From Zonotrichia leucophrys gambelii (lineage: Eukaryota; Chordata; Aves; Passeriformes; Passerellidae), in contig NC_088170.1 in the NCBI RefSeq assembly GCF_028769735.1, positions 55,709,585-55,773,584 on the forward strand: a stretch of DNA of 64,000 nucleotides, read 5' to 3'. The notes below the pieces were generated by a model that searched no databases, was not told the origin of the DNA, and saw only the letters and a list, made by a program, of their open reading frames with translations. Made by a program: the position numbers and the translations under genes. Position 1 is the first letter of the stretch. Each line of letters opens with the position of its first letter. This document shows, one piece after another, positions 51,947 to 63,032 of this stretch.

Positions 51947-52045
51947 AAAAAAAAAAAAAAAACCAAAAACAAAAACCCAAACTAACAAAACCCTCAAAAC
52001 AATCAACAAAGAAAAAAATAAACCAATCAAAAATCCCTCCCCCAT
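51947..52045. repeat. A16 plus A/C-rich low-complexity tract
   Basis: Sixteen A, followed by interspersed CAAAAAC and CAAAACCC units to about 52,045. The asymmetric, almost T-free composition is unlike the flanks. It may be a decayed A-tail expansion, but no retroposed body is recognisable upstream. Confidence 0.7.
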
Positions 52046-53668
52046 GTATTCATCTAGGAGCAAACTGGAAGAAATACAGGTATCTTCCCATTTACTTTTA
52101 TCCATAGTTCAAAAGATGTAACTCTAGAAAATCAAAGCCTCAGGAATAAAGACTCCTGCTTGCGAAGAAAGGGTTGCCAGAAACCTAAAAGGAACTAGAT
52201 TCCAGAATTTAAGAGGACTTGGGGAGAATTACAGACCATTCAAAACTCAAAGCACTAAGGGTGTTGAAACTGGTAAATTAAAAAGATTTATAAAACCCAG
52301 TGAAGAAATGGTAGGGAGACTTGATTTGGAGGACTTCTATGAGCCTGATAATGATATAGGTGAGCTTATTTTGAGGGCAATAGATGAATTTTCCATGTTA
52401 TTCTGAATAATAAAAGATAGAAAATTAGTTTGGGATTGGATCAGAAATGAACTGAAAGAGGCTATTAGCATAAGTTTGGCATAAGGTGGAGAATAAGCAT
52501 TTTAGCTGAAATGAATTAAATGAAACAATTTCTTCTGCAGATCACAAATTGCAGGATGTCTTTAACTGATTTAATTTTGCTTAATATTAGTTATTTTGTG
52601 ATTATTTTTAAGATGTAAGTATAAATATGGAGAGAATAATTTTTCAGAATTTCCAAATATCTGTGGCTTCCTCTGAAGCTGTAATACATGCCTCTTACCC
52701 TTACAAATACGCATACAAGAAATTATTTTCTAAATACTTGATTTACTTTTTTGCATTACTTATACAGAATTAGATATAACAGTGAGAAGAGTTGGCAATT
52801 GTATGTGGTAGTTTCTATTCTCTCCTCAAGCCAGCACTTTATTCAGTCAAAACTATAGTGATTTTCCAAGACCCAGCCCATCTTTTCTCAGAGCTCATCC
52901 TCCTAGGAGCAAATATGTTAATATCCTGAAAACTGTGCAGCAGGTGACAGAGCTTGACACATGCCGTAGATAAGATTGTGCAGCTTGAGTTACTTTCAGT
53001 CTAGCGTGTTTCAAATGGAAGTGCTGACTTCATGCTCTGGGTGTTTTGATTCTCATCTCTGCACTTCAATCTTGTTTACCTGTTTCCTTGCTGTATATGG
53101 AAGCTGACTTGTGTGCATGCAAGTTAATAATATTCACTTAAAAACCCCAATTCAGTTTATTTCATAATAAGTTTTGCTATTTTGATGCAATGCTCCTTTC
53201 CACACCCTTTTTTCTCAGTGATACAAGTCGGCTCTCTGTCTCTTTGTCTTTCAGAATATGAGTTAGGATTTACTGGAAGGACTCAGTCTCTCTCCTTATC
53301 TCTTTATTTAGTGTACAACTCCTACATTTTAATAATTTTGTTCATATTTATAAGAAGAACATTTTCTTGAAATATTTTACCATTAGAACCATAGTTCTAA
53401 TTTTTTTAATGACGCCAAAACTCTGTTCACTACTTCATGAGCAACATTTCTATTTTATCACTGGCTCTTCTGCCATGGGAAGACCATTGTCAGTCCTTTT
53501 CAACTCAGAGAAATATTCTAAATTATGTTTTAAAATATATTCTTATTTAACTTGTAAGCTAGACTCCTTGTGTGTATGGATGGACTTCAAGTAAGTTTTG
53601 TTTAACATCAATGTTTTATGTCAGGAAGGTAAAATTAAAATTCTTTGATATTTACTTCTCTGGTTTTT

Positions 53669-53684
53669 GTTTTTTTAAAAAAAC
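53669..53684. repeat. 16-bp perfect palindrome
   Basis: GTTTTTTTAAAAAAAC is self-complementary. Low complexity makes chance a sufficient explanation. Confidence 0.85.
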
Positions 53685-55179
53685 TTGGCATATAGCAGCC
53701 TTTGTATTTTGTTGGGATTGGGATTATTTTTAATATACTGACTGCCAATTATTTAGATTTACTTCTATTCTTTTTATGTAAGGTTATCAGACAGTAATAA
53801 CAATTGCACATCATATATTCTGATATTTTTTGTAATGCTGCTACTTATATAAACTGGTGAACCAGTTGCTTGAAGTCTGTGGGATGTTATGTTATAACTG
53901 CAATTCCTCTCTTCTCATTTCATCTTCTGTAATATTGCAACAAAAAGATTTGATAATTTTGAGGCTGTGGGAACAGACAGACATAATGGCATTCTTGCAC
54001 CATTTATACACTTTTTTCTCCCATTATTCCAGAAACTGAACATGTATGAGAAAACCCTTCATTGACTAACACCATGTATTTTATTTTCAGTCCCTTTTAT
54101 GTTTAAATAAAGAGTCTGATACATAATATTTTTGTTCTAGTCTTAGAAATTAATTTTTTTTCAAATTAGTCTTCTGGGCTTTAATTTAGGCCTAAAATAG
54201 TAATTGATCCTCTTTCTTTATGCAAAAGTAGATATATTTGATTTTCCCTTTTAAGATAATAAACAGTTTTAAATGATATTTTACTGATTTTTGAATGAGA
54301 AGTTTCCTAATTCTTTACAGATTTTGGTGGATAATAATTGGCCTAGTTTTTTAGGAGTCAGATGTGGACTTCAGTGCATTGCTCCATGCATGATACATCT
54401 GAACTAACCACTATCACATCTTTCTTCTTTCTAATACAAAAACTTTCAAATACAATCAAAATGTGAATAGGAGTAAGGATGTCAGTATAATGTGACCCCC
54501 ATAATTTAATTTATTGAAGAAGCAATAATCAAGATAATCAAGCAGTGCAAGTCAAGATGGTTTTTGTGCAATGCACAGCTAAGCTTCCAGATTCTTGGTC
54601 ACACAATATGATGGACAGTTAATACACAAATGGGGTTATTCACAGTTGAAATGCAGATATTATTTTCAAGTGAGGTATAAATGGAGAAGTAGGCTTAGTG
54701 GAGGAAACAACACTTTTTCCTGACCTGTTCTTAAAATTTTTCTCTATTTGGTGTCAGTGGTCACAGTCGGATAGGAGACTGTGCTAAATGGATACCTGGG
54801 CAGATGAATGTTTTCCCCATTATTTTCTTCTTTGCAATGCAGACAAGGTAATAGTCTAAGCAAGAAGTAGCCACTGATACCATGAGACAATGCCATGGAA
54901 TGGCAATCAGCACAGTGGTAGCTCGGTGTTCCACTGTCTCTCACAACGTTTTTTCTGTGGTCAGGGAAATCCTTCACAATACTCCCAGTCCTGTGCTCTG
55001 GTTAGCAGGAACATTTTTCACTTGTGTTATGTGTACAGAACAACAGGTTTGGTTTCTTGTCTTGCTCCAAGTGTGGTGATTAAGCTTGAAGTGTAATGCC
55101 TTGCTCAGTTTTGTGTGTTTAGGGGAAGGTAGTTGGATTTACTTTGGACTACTGCAGGAAAAGCAACAGAAGTCTCAGG

Positions 55180-55560
55180 GGATTCAATAACAACTTTATT
55201 TGCAAAATTTAGAACATTCTGATAGGATAATGCACTTGGCAAAGCCTAATTTGTGCTTGAATTTTACACAGAGCCAGAATGTTCCTGGCAGGTCCATGAG
55301 GTCTATCCCCAGTTACAGTGCCAACCAGTGTCTGACTTCTCAAACCTGCAAGCGCTACATAGCGCCATGTGAGAGGGCTCAAGGGGGAAGGGAGGAGGCC
55401 CAGCACCATCCCAGCTGTGCAGAGCTCACCCTGACCCCTGCCACTTCCTATGTGGCTGTTCTGAGCCACTGAACCATTCCTCCAGTCTCCTGCACACGGC
55501 TGCTCCGCAGGTACTCTCAGACAGAACCAGTCATGTGGCTACATACTTTATTGTTCCTTT
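55180..55560 (-). mobile_element. possible LTR-like GC-richer block
   Basis: On the minus strand a GC-richer stretch (about 55,290-55,520) is followed by GCAAATAAAGTTGTTATTG, with AATAAA at plus 55,195-55,200. This is reminiscent of the R region of an avian ERV LTR. No termini or target duplication were found and no internal genes are seen. Short open frames occur on both strands without motifs. Unique sequence remains possible. Confidence 0.22.
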
Positions 55561-57761
55561 CTCACATCTCTTGACCTGATTTTCACTGTAGCTCTAACTC
55601 TCTTTCTATGCCTTTGTGTCCTCCCAGTTAAAATCTAGCCATGCTTACTTTTTTGTTATTTTCCCAGCTGTGCTGCAGCAGTGCCTAAATTTGTTACTTC
55701 TGACAACATTACCTAGGTAATCCCTCTCTTATATGGCCTTGTTGGTACACTTACTTGGCCAGCTGGTCTTGCAACACTTCCTCCCCAACAGGTCCACAAT
55801 TCTTCTGTTCAAGTACCTGTGCAGTATGACTGCATCTCCCTTTGACCTATTAATTCCAGCCATCCCTTGTGGTACTAACTATATCTCATGTCAGAACATC
55901 CCTGGGTTATTTGTTATGGCCAACAGTTTCATATCCAGTAGTTTTCCATGCCCAAGCCAGTTAGTTTGGCTTCCAGACAGGGACAAGAATGTGCCATAAT
56001 CATTTGCCTGCAATCCTAACACTACCCATTGCCATTTTTAACCTAAATCAGTTTATCAAAATGCTTTTTAAGTCCTTTCAAAATGTTTACAAGATTAAGT
56101 AGATGATGTTATTCTAAGTATAATTTAATTTAATTGGTCCCCCACCTTTCCAAATTGATAATTATTAAAGTGATAAGCATAGTAAGCTCAGCATTTTTTT
56201 CTATGAATGGTGTTTTATTGAAAGCTAGATTGCAAATTCCTCTCATGGAAGGACCGTGTTAAATTCCAGCCAGTGAAATTATATACTCACCCATGAAAGA
56301 GCTCAATGTCCATGAACATCTGCTTTCTGTTTTAGTTTACCAATGATGACTTATCAGATGGCAGTGGAGAAAAATTTAATAGCAAACAAAACTAAAGATC
56401 ACACAAATTAGTATTCATGTAAGCTTTATTTTATATTCGTGTATTTGAATCTTCATTCTGTAAACATTTTGTCATAGTTTCCCCCTCAAACTAAGATGAA
56501 CTGACATATAAAAATGGGATAGGAGATAAATTATTAAAATATTCTACTATAAACTTCATTCTAGCTCTTTTATCAGAAACTCTTAAGTATGTTTAAGGAT
56601 TAAACAGATTTGAATGGGAACAGTAAAAGGAGGTTACTAATTCTGTGGGAAAAAAGTTCTGGCTCAAGAACAGCAAAGACCAGAATAACAACTGATAATG
56701 AAAGTAATTTTCACATACACCTGTTCCCTTCTCCCAAGGATCTCCTGCTACTTACTCATGGTTAAAAGATGGGTACTACTGGCCCAGGCTTATCTTTGGA
56801 CTAAAAGAGTATACTAATGGTAATATTCTTATGGTTTAGAGAGCATTCCTCCATCTATACAAGCTTCTTTTTGCCATTGTTTAAAAAGTCTTTGAAATTT
56901 CCATTATAGGATGGTGTCCAGAGAAAGGATATTCAGCCAGATAAACTTTCAACTAGTTGGATCTGTTTCCAATATTTTTATTCATCAGTGTAACTTCTCT
57001 TTTTCAAGTTTTTAGTAATTTTTACTCATACTGTATTTGAAACACAAAAGCTACTGCAATTTATCTTATTTCTGATCAAGAGTACAACTTAAATCACAAT
57101 TTAATTCTATCATATTCCCATTTCCTTTCAAAATAATGTCATTAATATTCTCAATATGCTTTTGCTCACAGGATAAACTCTTACTTTGTTCAGGCCTTCT
57201 GCCAATGCAATTCAATGGGTCAACTTCAGAAGAACATTGGCATCAAAATAAGCATGCTGAGATCTGTCCATGTTAGTATCTCTGCAGATGGCATCTGCAT
57301 GATAACGATAATTTTGTGAGCAAATGCATAGTTAGCCCTATTTAAACCTTGCTCTCATGGCAGTGTTTCAAGACTAACTTTGTAATGTTTAGCTATGTCC
57401 TCAGAGAATAAGCTACCAAGTGAGAGCTGAATTCCATGTAGAAGGTCTGCTGAATTGGCTTGTCATTTTTTCAAGAAGCATCCAGCTCTTGAAACCTTTT
57501 GTCTGCATTAGATGTTTTTAGATGCTCCATTTTAATTAAATTGTGGGATAAGCGCTATGTGTGTTTGGCAATAACTCAGGTTAGATGCTTTCTGTGCTCT
57601 ATGAATCTCTTAAAACCTACTATGGATCTTCCATCCCTGCTAACATTTCACATCCTCTATGGTACATACAGCAAACCAAGACAGAGTAATTTAGATTTCC
57701 AGTAAATAAATAAATCTGCTCTCATGGACAGCAGTCAGAATTAATGTCTGGAAAGACATGG

Positions 57762-57965
57762 ATCCTTTTTTATAATGAGAGTGTTAATACACTGGAACAG
57801 GCAGCCCAGAAGGAGGTGAGTGCACCACCCCTGGAAACATCAAAGGGCAAGGTGGACGGGCCCTGAGAATGAATGAAAAATTGAAAATGGCCCTGTTTAT
57901 TGCAGGGTTGTTGGACTAGACGATCATTAAACGTCCCTTCCAACCCATTTTATCATTCTATGAAT
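57762..57965 (+). mobile_element. CR1 LINE, 3' UTR fragment
   Basis: TACACTGGAACAGGCAGCCC begins the recognisable part. It is followed by CAAAGGGCAAGGTGGACGGG, TTTATTGCAGGGTTGTTGGA and TAGACGATCATTAAACGTCC, ending CCAACCCATTTTATCATTCT and ATGA. This is the CR1 3' end in plus orientation, 5'-truncated and diverged, with no coding capacity left. Confidence 0.9.
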
Positions 57966-58119
57966 ATAGGAACATAAGTATTCATGGATATTTTCTTAAG
58001 CATTAATTTTTGTGATTCGAAGTTACGCATATTAAAGATAGCATCTTTGGGTTTAATAATCTTGAATTATCATTCTTCTAAAAATGTATGTAAAAATGTT
58101 TCTGAAACCATGTGATATT
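57966..58119. other. short gap, nothing recognised
   Basis: AT-rich spacer between two LINE remnants. Confidence 0.6.
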
Positions 58120-58375
58120 TTGGTAGTCAAGCATCCTGTGGAAAAGAATTCCATTACTTAATCATCATCATAATGTGAAGAAGTGACACCTCTTGCTTAT
58201 TTTGAAACTACCACTTAGTTTAATTTGTTTGGTATATCAAGTAGGAATTTTGTACTCTGTTCACCTATTGAGTGCTGCTACTCATGATTGTGTAGACTTC
58301 TATCACACCTGTTTTTCATGCTAATGAGTTTATCTAGCTTTATCCCAGTTTATCTAACTTCTCCTTCAGTGAAGG
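58120..58375 (-). mobile_element. Ancient CR1/L3-like LINE relic
   Basis: The plus strand reads GTGGAAAAGAATTCCATTAC, AATGTGAAGAAGTGACACCT, GATTGTGTAGACTTCTATCA and TTATCTAACTTCTCCTTCAG. This order matches the reverse complement of the conserved C-terminal ORF2 and 3' region of old amniote CR1/L3-type LINEs, as seen in turtles and other reptiles. Divergence is high and no frame is intact. It is clearly older than the other CR1 copies in the window. The call comes from remembered consensus and needs a repeat-library search. Confidence 0.6.
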
Positions 58376-58897
58376 CTATGTCTGGCATTATTCGTACCAG
58401 ATCACTGAAATGCTAATTCCTAGATGGTAGCTTCTGGAACAGACATTTTCGGGCAGTTCCAGTCCTTCTTGTGAATCATGTCTTTTCTTCCCTCTCCCTA
58501 TACAATGACTTTTTTTGTACTTGTCCTGGACTACTGCTTCTGCCCTGTATGCACACTCTTGAATTCTCAACTTTGACAATCACGTAGACTGATTTTTCTT
58601 TCTGGATAACTGTCTACAGTCAACAGATTATGACTCCCACTGGCAGTCTCAGAACTGATAAATGTCTTAGATTTGTGTACCAAACAGCTGTTTTAAGGAT
58701 CCTTAAACAGTTTCAACCTCTGTTTCTGTTTAATGAAAGCAGTCATTGGAAGGAAAAAGTCAAAAGGAACAATGTGATGATACTTGGAGTACACAATTCT
58801 TAATCCTTTCAGACATATTTTCAATGTGCAGAACAAAAAACAGTCCCTTGCTCTATTTTGTAGCTCGGATCACTTAAAAAAACCCCATTGATTATTC
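58376..58897. other. AT-rich non-coding sequence, nothing recognised
   Basis: No gene or repeat recognised between the LINE relic and the LTR-terminus-like motif. Confidence 0.6.
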
Positions 58898-59230
58898 TGT
58901 CATGGTTTGACTTACCAAGTTGCCTTTGTACTTGATTGTCTGGAAACTGGCTCTCTGCTTCATCCTGAAAGAAAACTCACCTGTCACTGTCTCAGACTTC
59001 TTTTAAAACTGTGTGGGTCTGTGAAACAGGAGAGAAAAAAGACGGCTAAGTACCTGCTGGGGAGTCCATCTGTCAGGTGGTGATACTAAATTAACTTTCT
59101 ATGTAAAAGTACAGCTCTTCTTCAGTGGTGAATAAGAGTTGTTCTGGATTTTCAGATAAAATATCAAATTTATTTTCCTTACTGTGTAATGTTAGGACTG
59201 TTGTGTTTTGCTTTGTTTTGTTTTTTACAT
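58898..59230 (+). mobile_element. possible truncated LTR starting TGTCATGGTTTGAC
   Basis: The first 14 bases, TGTCATGGTTTGAC, are identical to the 5' terminus of the solo LTR at 41,502-42,823 read on its own (minus) strand. Beyond that the sequences differ. I found no matching right terminus or repeat of the preceding TATTC. It may be a 3'-truncated relative, a different family sharing termini, or coincidence; a shared 14-mer in a window this size is unlikely by chance. The end coordinate is arbitrary. Confidence 0.35.
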
Positions 59231-62060
59231 TGTTAGCTGGCTTAGTTTAGATTTATTCAGGTTGCTTTACCATTTTCAAGGTGCTCTTGTGGTTTTCAAA
59301 ACCTGTGGGAATTATGATGCTTCATAAATCAGGCACCCACTTCTGGGAGAGCAATTCCCAGCATGCTAAACTAGGCATCAGTGCTCCAGATACATCGTGT
59401 GCATTACAGGAAAGCTCTGACATGCAGATTTTGTGCGTTGGTAAGGAGTTGCTCAGATGTCTCCCAAGAACAGAGGTTGCCTTGCTCTAGGACCAAGGTC
59501 CTGTCCAGCACAGGCCTGGCCTCACTTCCAGCCCTGACCTACCCAGCACCTCCCTTGGAAAAGGTTTCTGGCAATTCTTACTTCGCTCTCACAGTTACTT
59601 GCTCTTTAAATCCAATTTAAAAGTGATGAAAGGTCATGAGAGTTGATATTGACAAATACCTGCCTCAAATATTAAACATTTCAGGATCTTAAGGATGTGA
59701 TCCTCATTTTTCTTAAATTGTTTCTTTTTTCCTAGAGTTTGTTTCCTAAACCTATCTAGATTTAGGTGACAAACTTTGAGATTCATTTGCACTCCACTAG
59801 TTGTCCAAAGGTTTTGCTGCATGCCTGGCCAGCTGTTCTGATATTCATCTGGAACATGAATCTTTACCTATACTTTAGGTATTCACATAACTACACAATT
59901 AGTTTCAGTGCCTCACTGGTGTATAATAGGGAATCTATTTCAAAGTATTTCCTCTCCTCACTTTTACAGCTGTTGGTCTTTTTATTATCAGAATTGTTAT
60001 GCTATAGAGGTATTAAAATTTTTTGCTTCATCTGAAGAAAAACAGGGAAAAAATACATCTGAGTTGTATTTATTCCTATTGACATAGCTGCTTTCTTTTT
60101 CTAGAGGGAAAAATTGAACTTCCAGAGATCTTGCTAGTCATAAAACTGCTGAAGCAAGGTCAGGCATTTCAATGTGGATATAAAAGGTTAATATATGGGG
60201 GCCATTGTCCCACACTCAAAAATTTATGCATTACATCAATATAGGATCATTCTTTTCTTGGTTAAATTCACCTAGTAATTTCTGACTGTATTCATGGCCC
60301 AAGGATATATTTCTTTACAGTTAAATATCACTAGCTTAGTATTTTGATAGAAGAAATGCAGAATACCATTTATAACTTACACAATAATAAGTGAATAGAA
60401 AGTTGCCTCCTGGAAGAAATGCTACAGAGTATATAAAAATACAATATTGCATTTCAATTACTTATGCTGAAAAACATTGGAAGAAATCCCAGTTGGAATT
60501 CTAATGTCGTTTAAGATCATCTTCATTCTTGCTTCTCTAAGAATGTAAAAGCAATGATGTATTGACAGTCAGGCAACACCAGATAAATGTAGTCTTAGAA
60601 AAACCTTGAGATGATCAAAGTAAATTTTGGGAGCACACACTTTTCTATATTTTGTACAGTTCCAGACATATTGTTGTAATAAATATCTTTCCCATGGCAT
60701 CAGTAATTACAGGAGCATGCAAGTAAAATGATCATTGCCCTCTCCCTCCCAAGTTTTATTCTTTAAATAGATCTTTTAGAGATTAATGTACTTATCTCCT
60801 CAAAAACAGGATTGAGGGGTTCTTTGATCATAATTTCTAGCTGCCTTCACAGGGTAAAAGTACAGGATATTAAAGAAGTGTTTAATCTAGCAGGAAACAA
60901 TGCTATGAGTACAAGAGATGTAAGAATTCAGGCAGAAAATACTTATTTTTTTTTTTTTAATGGAGTGAGTATCCAGTAAAGCAAAACATGAAGAAAAGAG
61001 TAGATGCCTCATATTTCAATGTCATCAAAGCCAGACTGAATTCTTCTGTGGAAAATCCCAGGCATTGGGTCAAAGTTGTGGCCTTGATATCAAAATTAAC
61101 CTACATGACTGGCCCTAATCACCTGTGCCCTTAAAACCAACTTTCCCCTCTAATTTGCATTTCTACCTTGCCTTGTATAATGCTGACAGTTTTCATTAAC
61201 TTATTGAAATACTTCTTCAATGCAAAGCAATGTATTGACATTGATAAATTCACAAAAAGGCTGGAAAATATTTTATATGTATCCTCTAATTTGCATAAGT
61301 AGATACATGGATAAAAGCCGAGATAGGCCAAATAAACTTAGCAGAAGCATGTGAGGACATAATCAGTAGAGTCTGCTGGTTGTGCAGAATTGTAGAGGTT
61401 AACACTAAAAAGAAAAAAAAATTTGGAAAAAGAAAAGTCAACCTGATCACTTGCTTTTCTGTAGACAATACTCAGCTCCAGGGGACAGCATCTTGTAGCT
61501 GTAGCAGTTGACTTTCTGCTAGGTCAAGGCACAAATGTAACCTCATGTCTTTTCATAAAGGGACAGATGTTTCATGCTCCAGTCTCACTACACTCCAAAA
61601 ATATAAAGTTGAACGAAAAGTCAAGACAAAGTCATTCCTCACAAAAAGTATACCATCATCTTTTCTTTTCTTGGGAAGGGATCAGAGTTTCATAGGAAAG
61701 GAGATATTTGTACTTTCCAGCTGATTTTCCTGACATCTAGTGATTAAACCACAAATATCTGGTGTAGAGCAGTGCGTGTACATGTACCTGTACATGTAGA
61801 AAGCACATTTATTCGTCCTTTTTTGTACTATATTAAGGTAATAGAAAATTAATTTAAAACCATTTTGGCTGGGGACTATTGTCTCTGGAGATTGAGATGG
61901 AATTGCCAGCAGGGTAGTGTGGCAGAGTAGTCTAAAGTACTGGATTTAAGGCTCCATCTTTGGGGACATGAATTGAATCTCACTGCTGCCAGGAATAGTT
62001 TCTAGGACGGAGTTGGACTGAGTATAGCTGAACACAAATATAGGTTTGGACAGAAGTGGT
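59231..62060. other. AT-rich non-coding sequence, no gene recognised
   Basis: Nothing recognised apart from a T13 run at 60,946-60,958 and a small TGTACATGTAC-type palindromic patch near 61,777-61,799. A short GC-richer patch at 59,490-59,570 is unexplained. Confidence 0.6.
60946..60958. repeat. T13 homopolymer
   Basis: Thirteen consecutive T, with no recognisable adjoining retrotransposon. Confidence 0.85.
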
Positions 62061-62063
62061 GGC

Positions 62064-62530
62064 AGAGCAGCCCTGCAGGAAGGGATCTGGGGGTGTTGGC
62101 TGACAGCAGGGTCAGTAGGAGTCAGCAGGGTGTCCCCAGCAAGCCCCATGCTGGGGCACATGAAACACAGCATCATTAATTGTCAAAAGGGGTAATTACC
62201 TGGCAGTGCTGGCAGCTGGAGGAAATGAGGCTGAGCAGCAAACTCTGCTCTCTACAGACAGCCGAGGAGGTAAAGTGGGTACCAAGGTGCTGATCTCTTT
62301 TCCCTGGTGTCCAGGGATAAGACACATGGAAATGGTTAAAAACTGAGCTAGATGAACTTTAGGAAGCCTATTTTTTCTGAGAGAGAGTGGCCAAACACTG
62401 GAACAGGCTTCCTAAAGAGGTGATTGATGGTCCCAAGCCTGTCAGTGTTTGAGAAGTACTTGGACAATGAACTTAATAACATTCTTTACATTTTTATCAG
62501 CCCTGAATTGATTCAAACATTTGAACTAGT
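62064..62530 (+). mobile_element. CR1 LINE copy A, left part (interrupted)
   Basis: It carries CCCTGCAGGAAGGGATCTGG and GGGTGTTGGCTGACAGCAGG from the ORF2 tail, then GGTGTCCAGGGATAAGACAC, AACACTGGAACAGGCTTCCT and GTGTTTGAGAAGTACTTGGA. The last part still reads VPSLSVFEKYLDNELNNI. It stops near TTTGAACTAG, where this subfamily should continue into its TTCCAACTGAAATATTCTAT-type end. That end is found displaced at 62,989-63,032, so the copy has been split by copy B. Many indels make it non-functional. Confidence 0.85.
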
Positions 62531-62988
62531 TAAGAAGGACATGGGACTGCTGGAGGCCATGGATATGAACAAGGGGCTGGAATACCACTCCTGTGATGAC
62601 AGGCTGAGGGAGTTTTGGTGTTCAAGAGAAGAGAAGGCTCTGGGGAAACCTTACAGCACCTTCCAGTACTTAAAAGAGGGCTGCAAGAAAGCTGGAGAGA
62701 CTTTTTAAAAGGACATGTAGTGATAGGGGAAATAGCTTTAAACCAAAAGAGAGTACATTTAGATGAAATGTTAGAAATTCTGAAGTGTGAGGCTGATGAG
62801 GCACTGAAACAAGATGCCCAGAGAAGTTGTGGATACTCCATGCCTGGCACTGTTCAAGACCAGGTTGGAGAAGGCTTTGAGTAACCTGGTCTAGTGGAAG
62901 GTGGCCCTGCCCATGGCAGGATGATTGGAACTAGATGATCTTTAAAGTCCCTTCCAACCCAAACCATTCTATAATTCTGTGACTATGA
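62531..62988 (+). mobile_element. CR1 LINE copy B, inserted into copy A
   Basis: It starts AAGAAGGACATGGGACTGCT, runs through GATGACAGGCTGAGGGAGTT and AAGAGGGCTGCAAGAAAGCT, and ends CCCTTCCAACCCAAACCATT with terminal ATTCTGTGA-type repeats. A decayed ORF2 tail is readable (DRLREFWCSREEKALGKP, then FQYLKEGCKKAGETF). Orientation is the same as copy A. The 3' end differs from copy A (CCAACCCAAACC against CCAACTGAAATA), showing that two subfamilies are nested. 5' truncation is typical of CR1. Confidence 0.9.
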
Positions 62989-63032
62989 CTGTTGTGGGAC
63001 TCTTCCAACTGAAATAGTTTGTTCCACTCTCT
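62989..63032 (+). mobile_element. CR1 LINE copy A, displaced 3' end
   Basis: TGTTGTGGGACTCTTCCAAC followed by TGAAATAGTTTGTTCC resembles the GTAGGTCCCTTCCAACTGAAATATTCTATTC-type end of the subfamily to which copy A belongs, not that of copy B. It therefore completes copy A after the insertion. Confidence 0.7.

Larger units (their letters stand above)
47822..57761. other. AT-rich non-coding sequence, no gene recognised
   Basis: Nearly 10 kb with no recognisable gene. Simple repeats include A16 at 51,947-51,962 with an A/C-rich continuation, and the perfect short palindromes at 50,588-50,601 and 53,669-53,684. A GC-richer patch at 55,180-55,560 is described separately. TGTGGTGGTTTGGG at 48,319 resembles an LTR start but has no partner end. 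Confidence 0.6.

Noticed and set aside
62424..62884. Open frames of 94 and 89 codons
   Set aside because: Translations are decayed CR1 ORF2 tails, not host genes; one runs across the junction of two CR1 copies.
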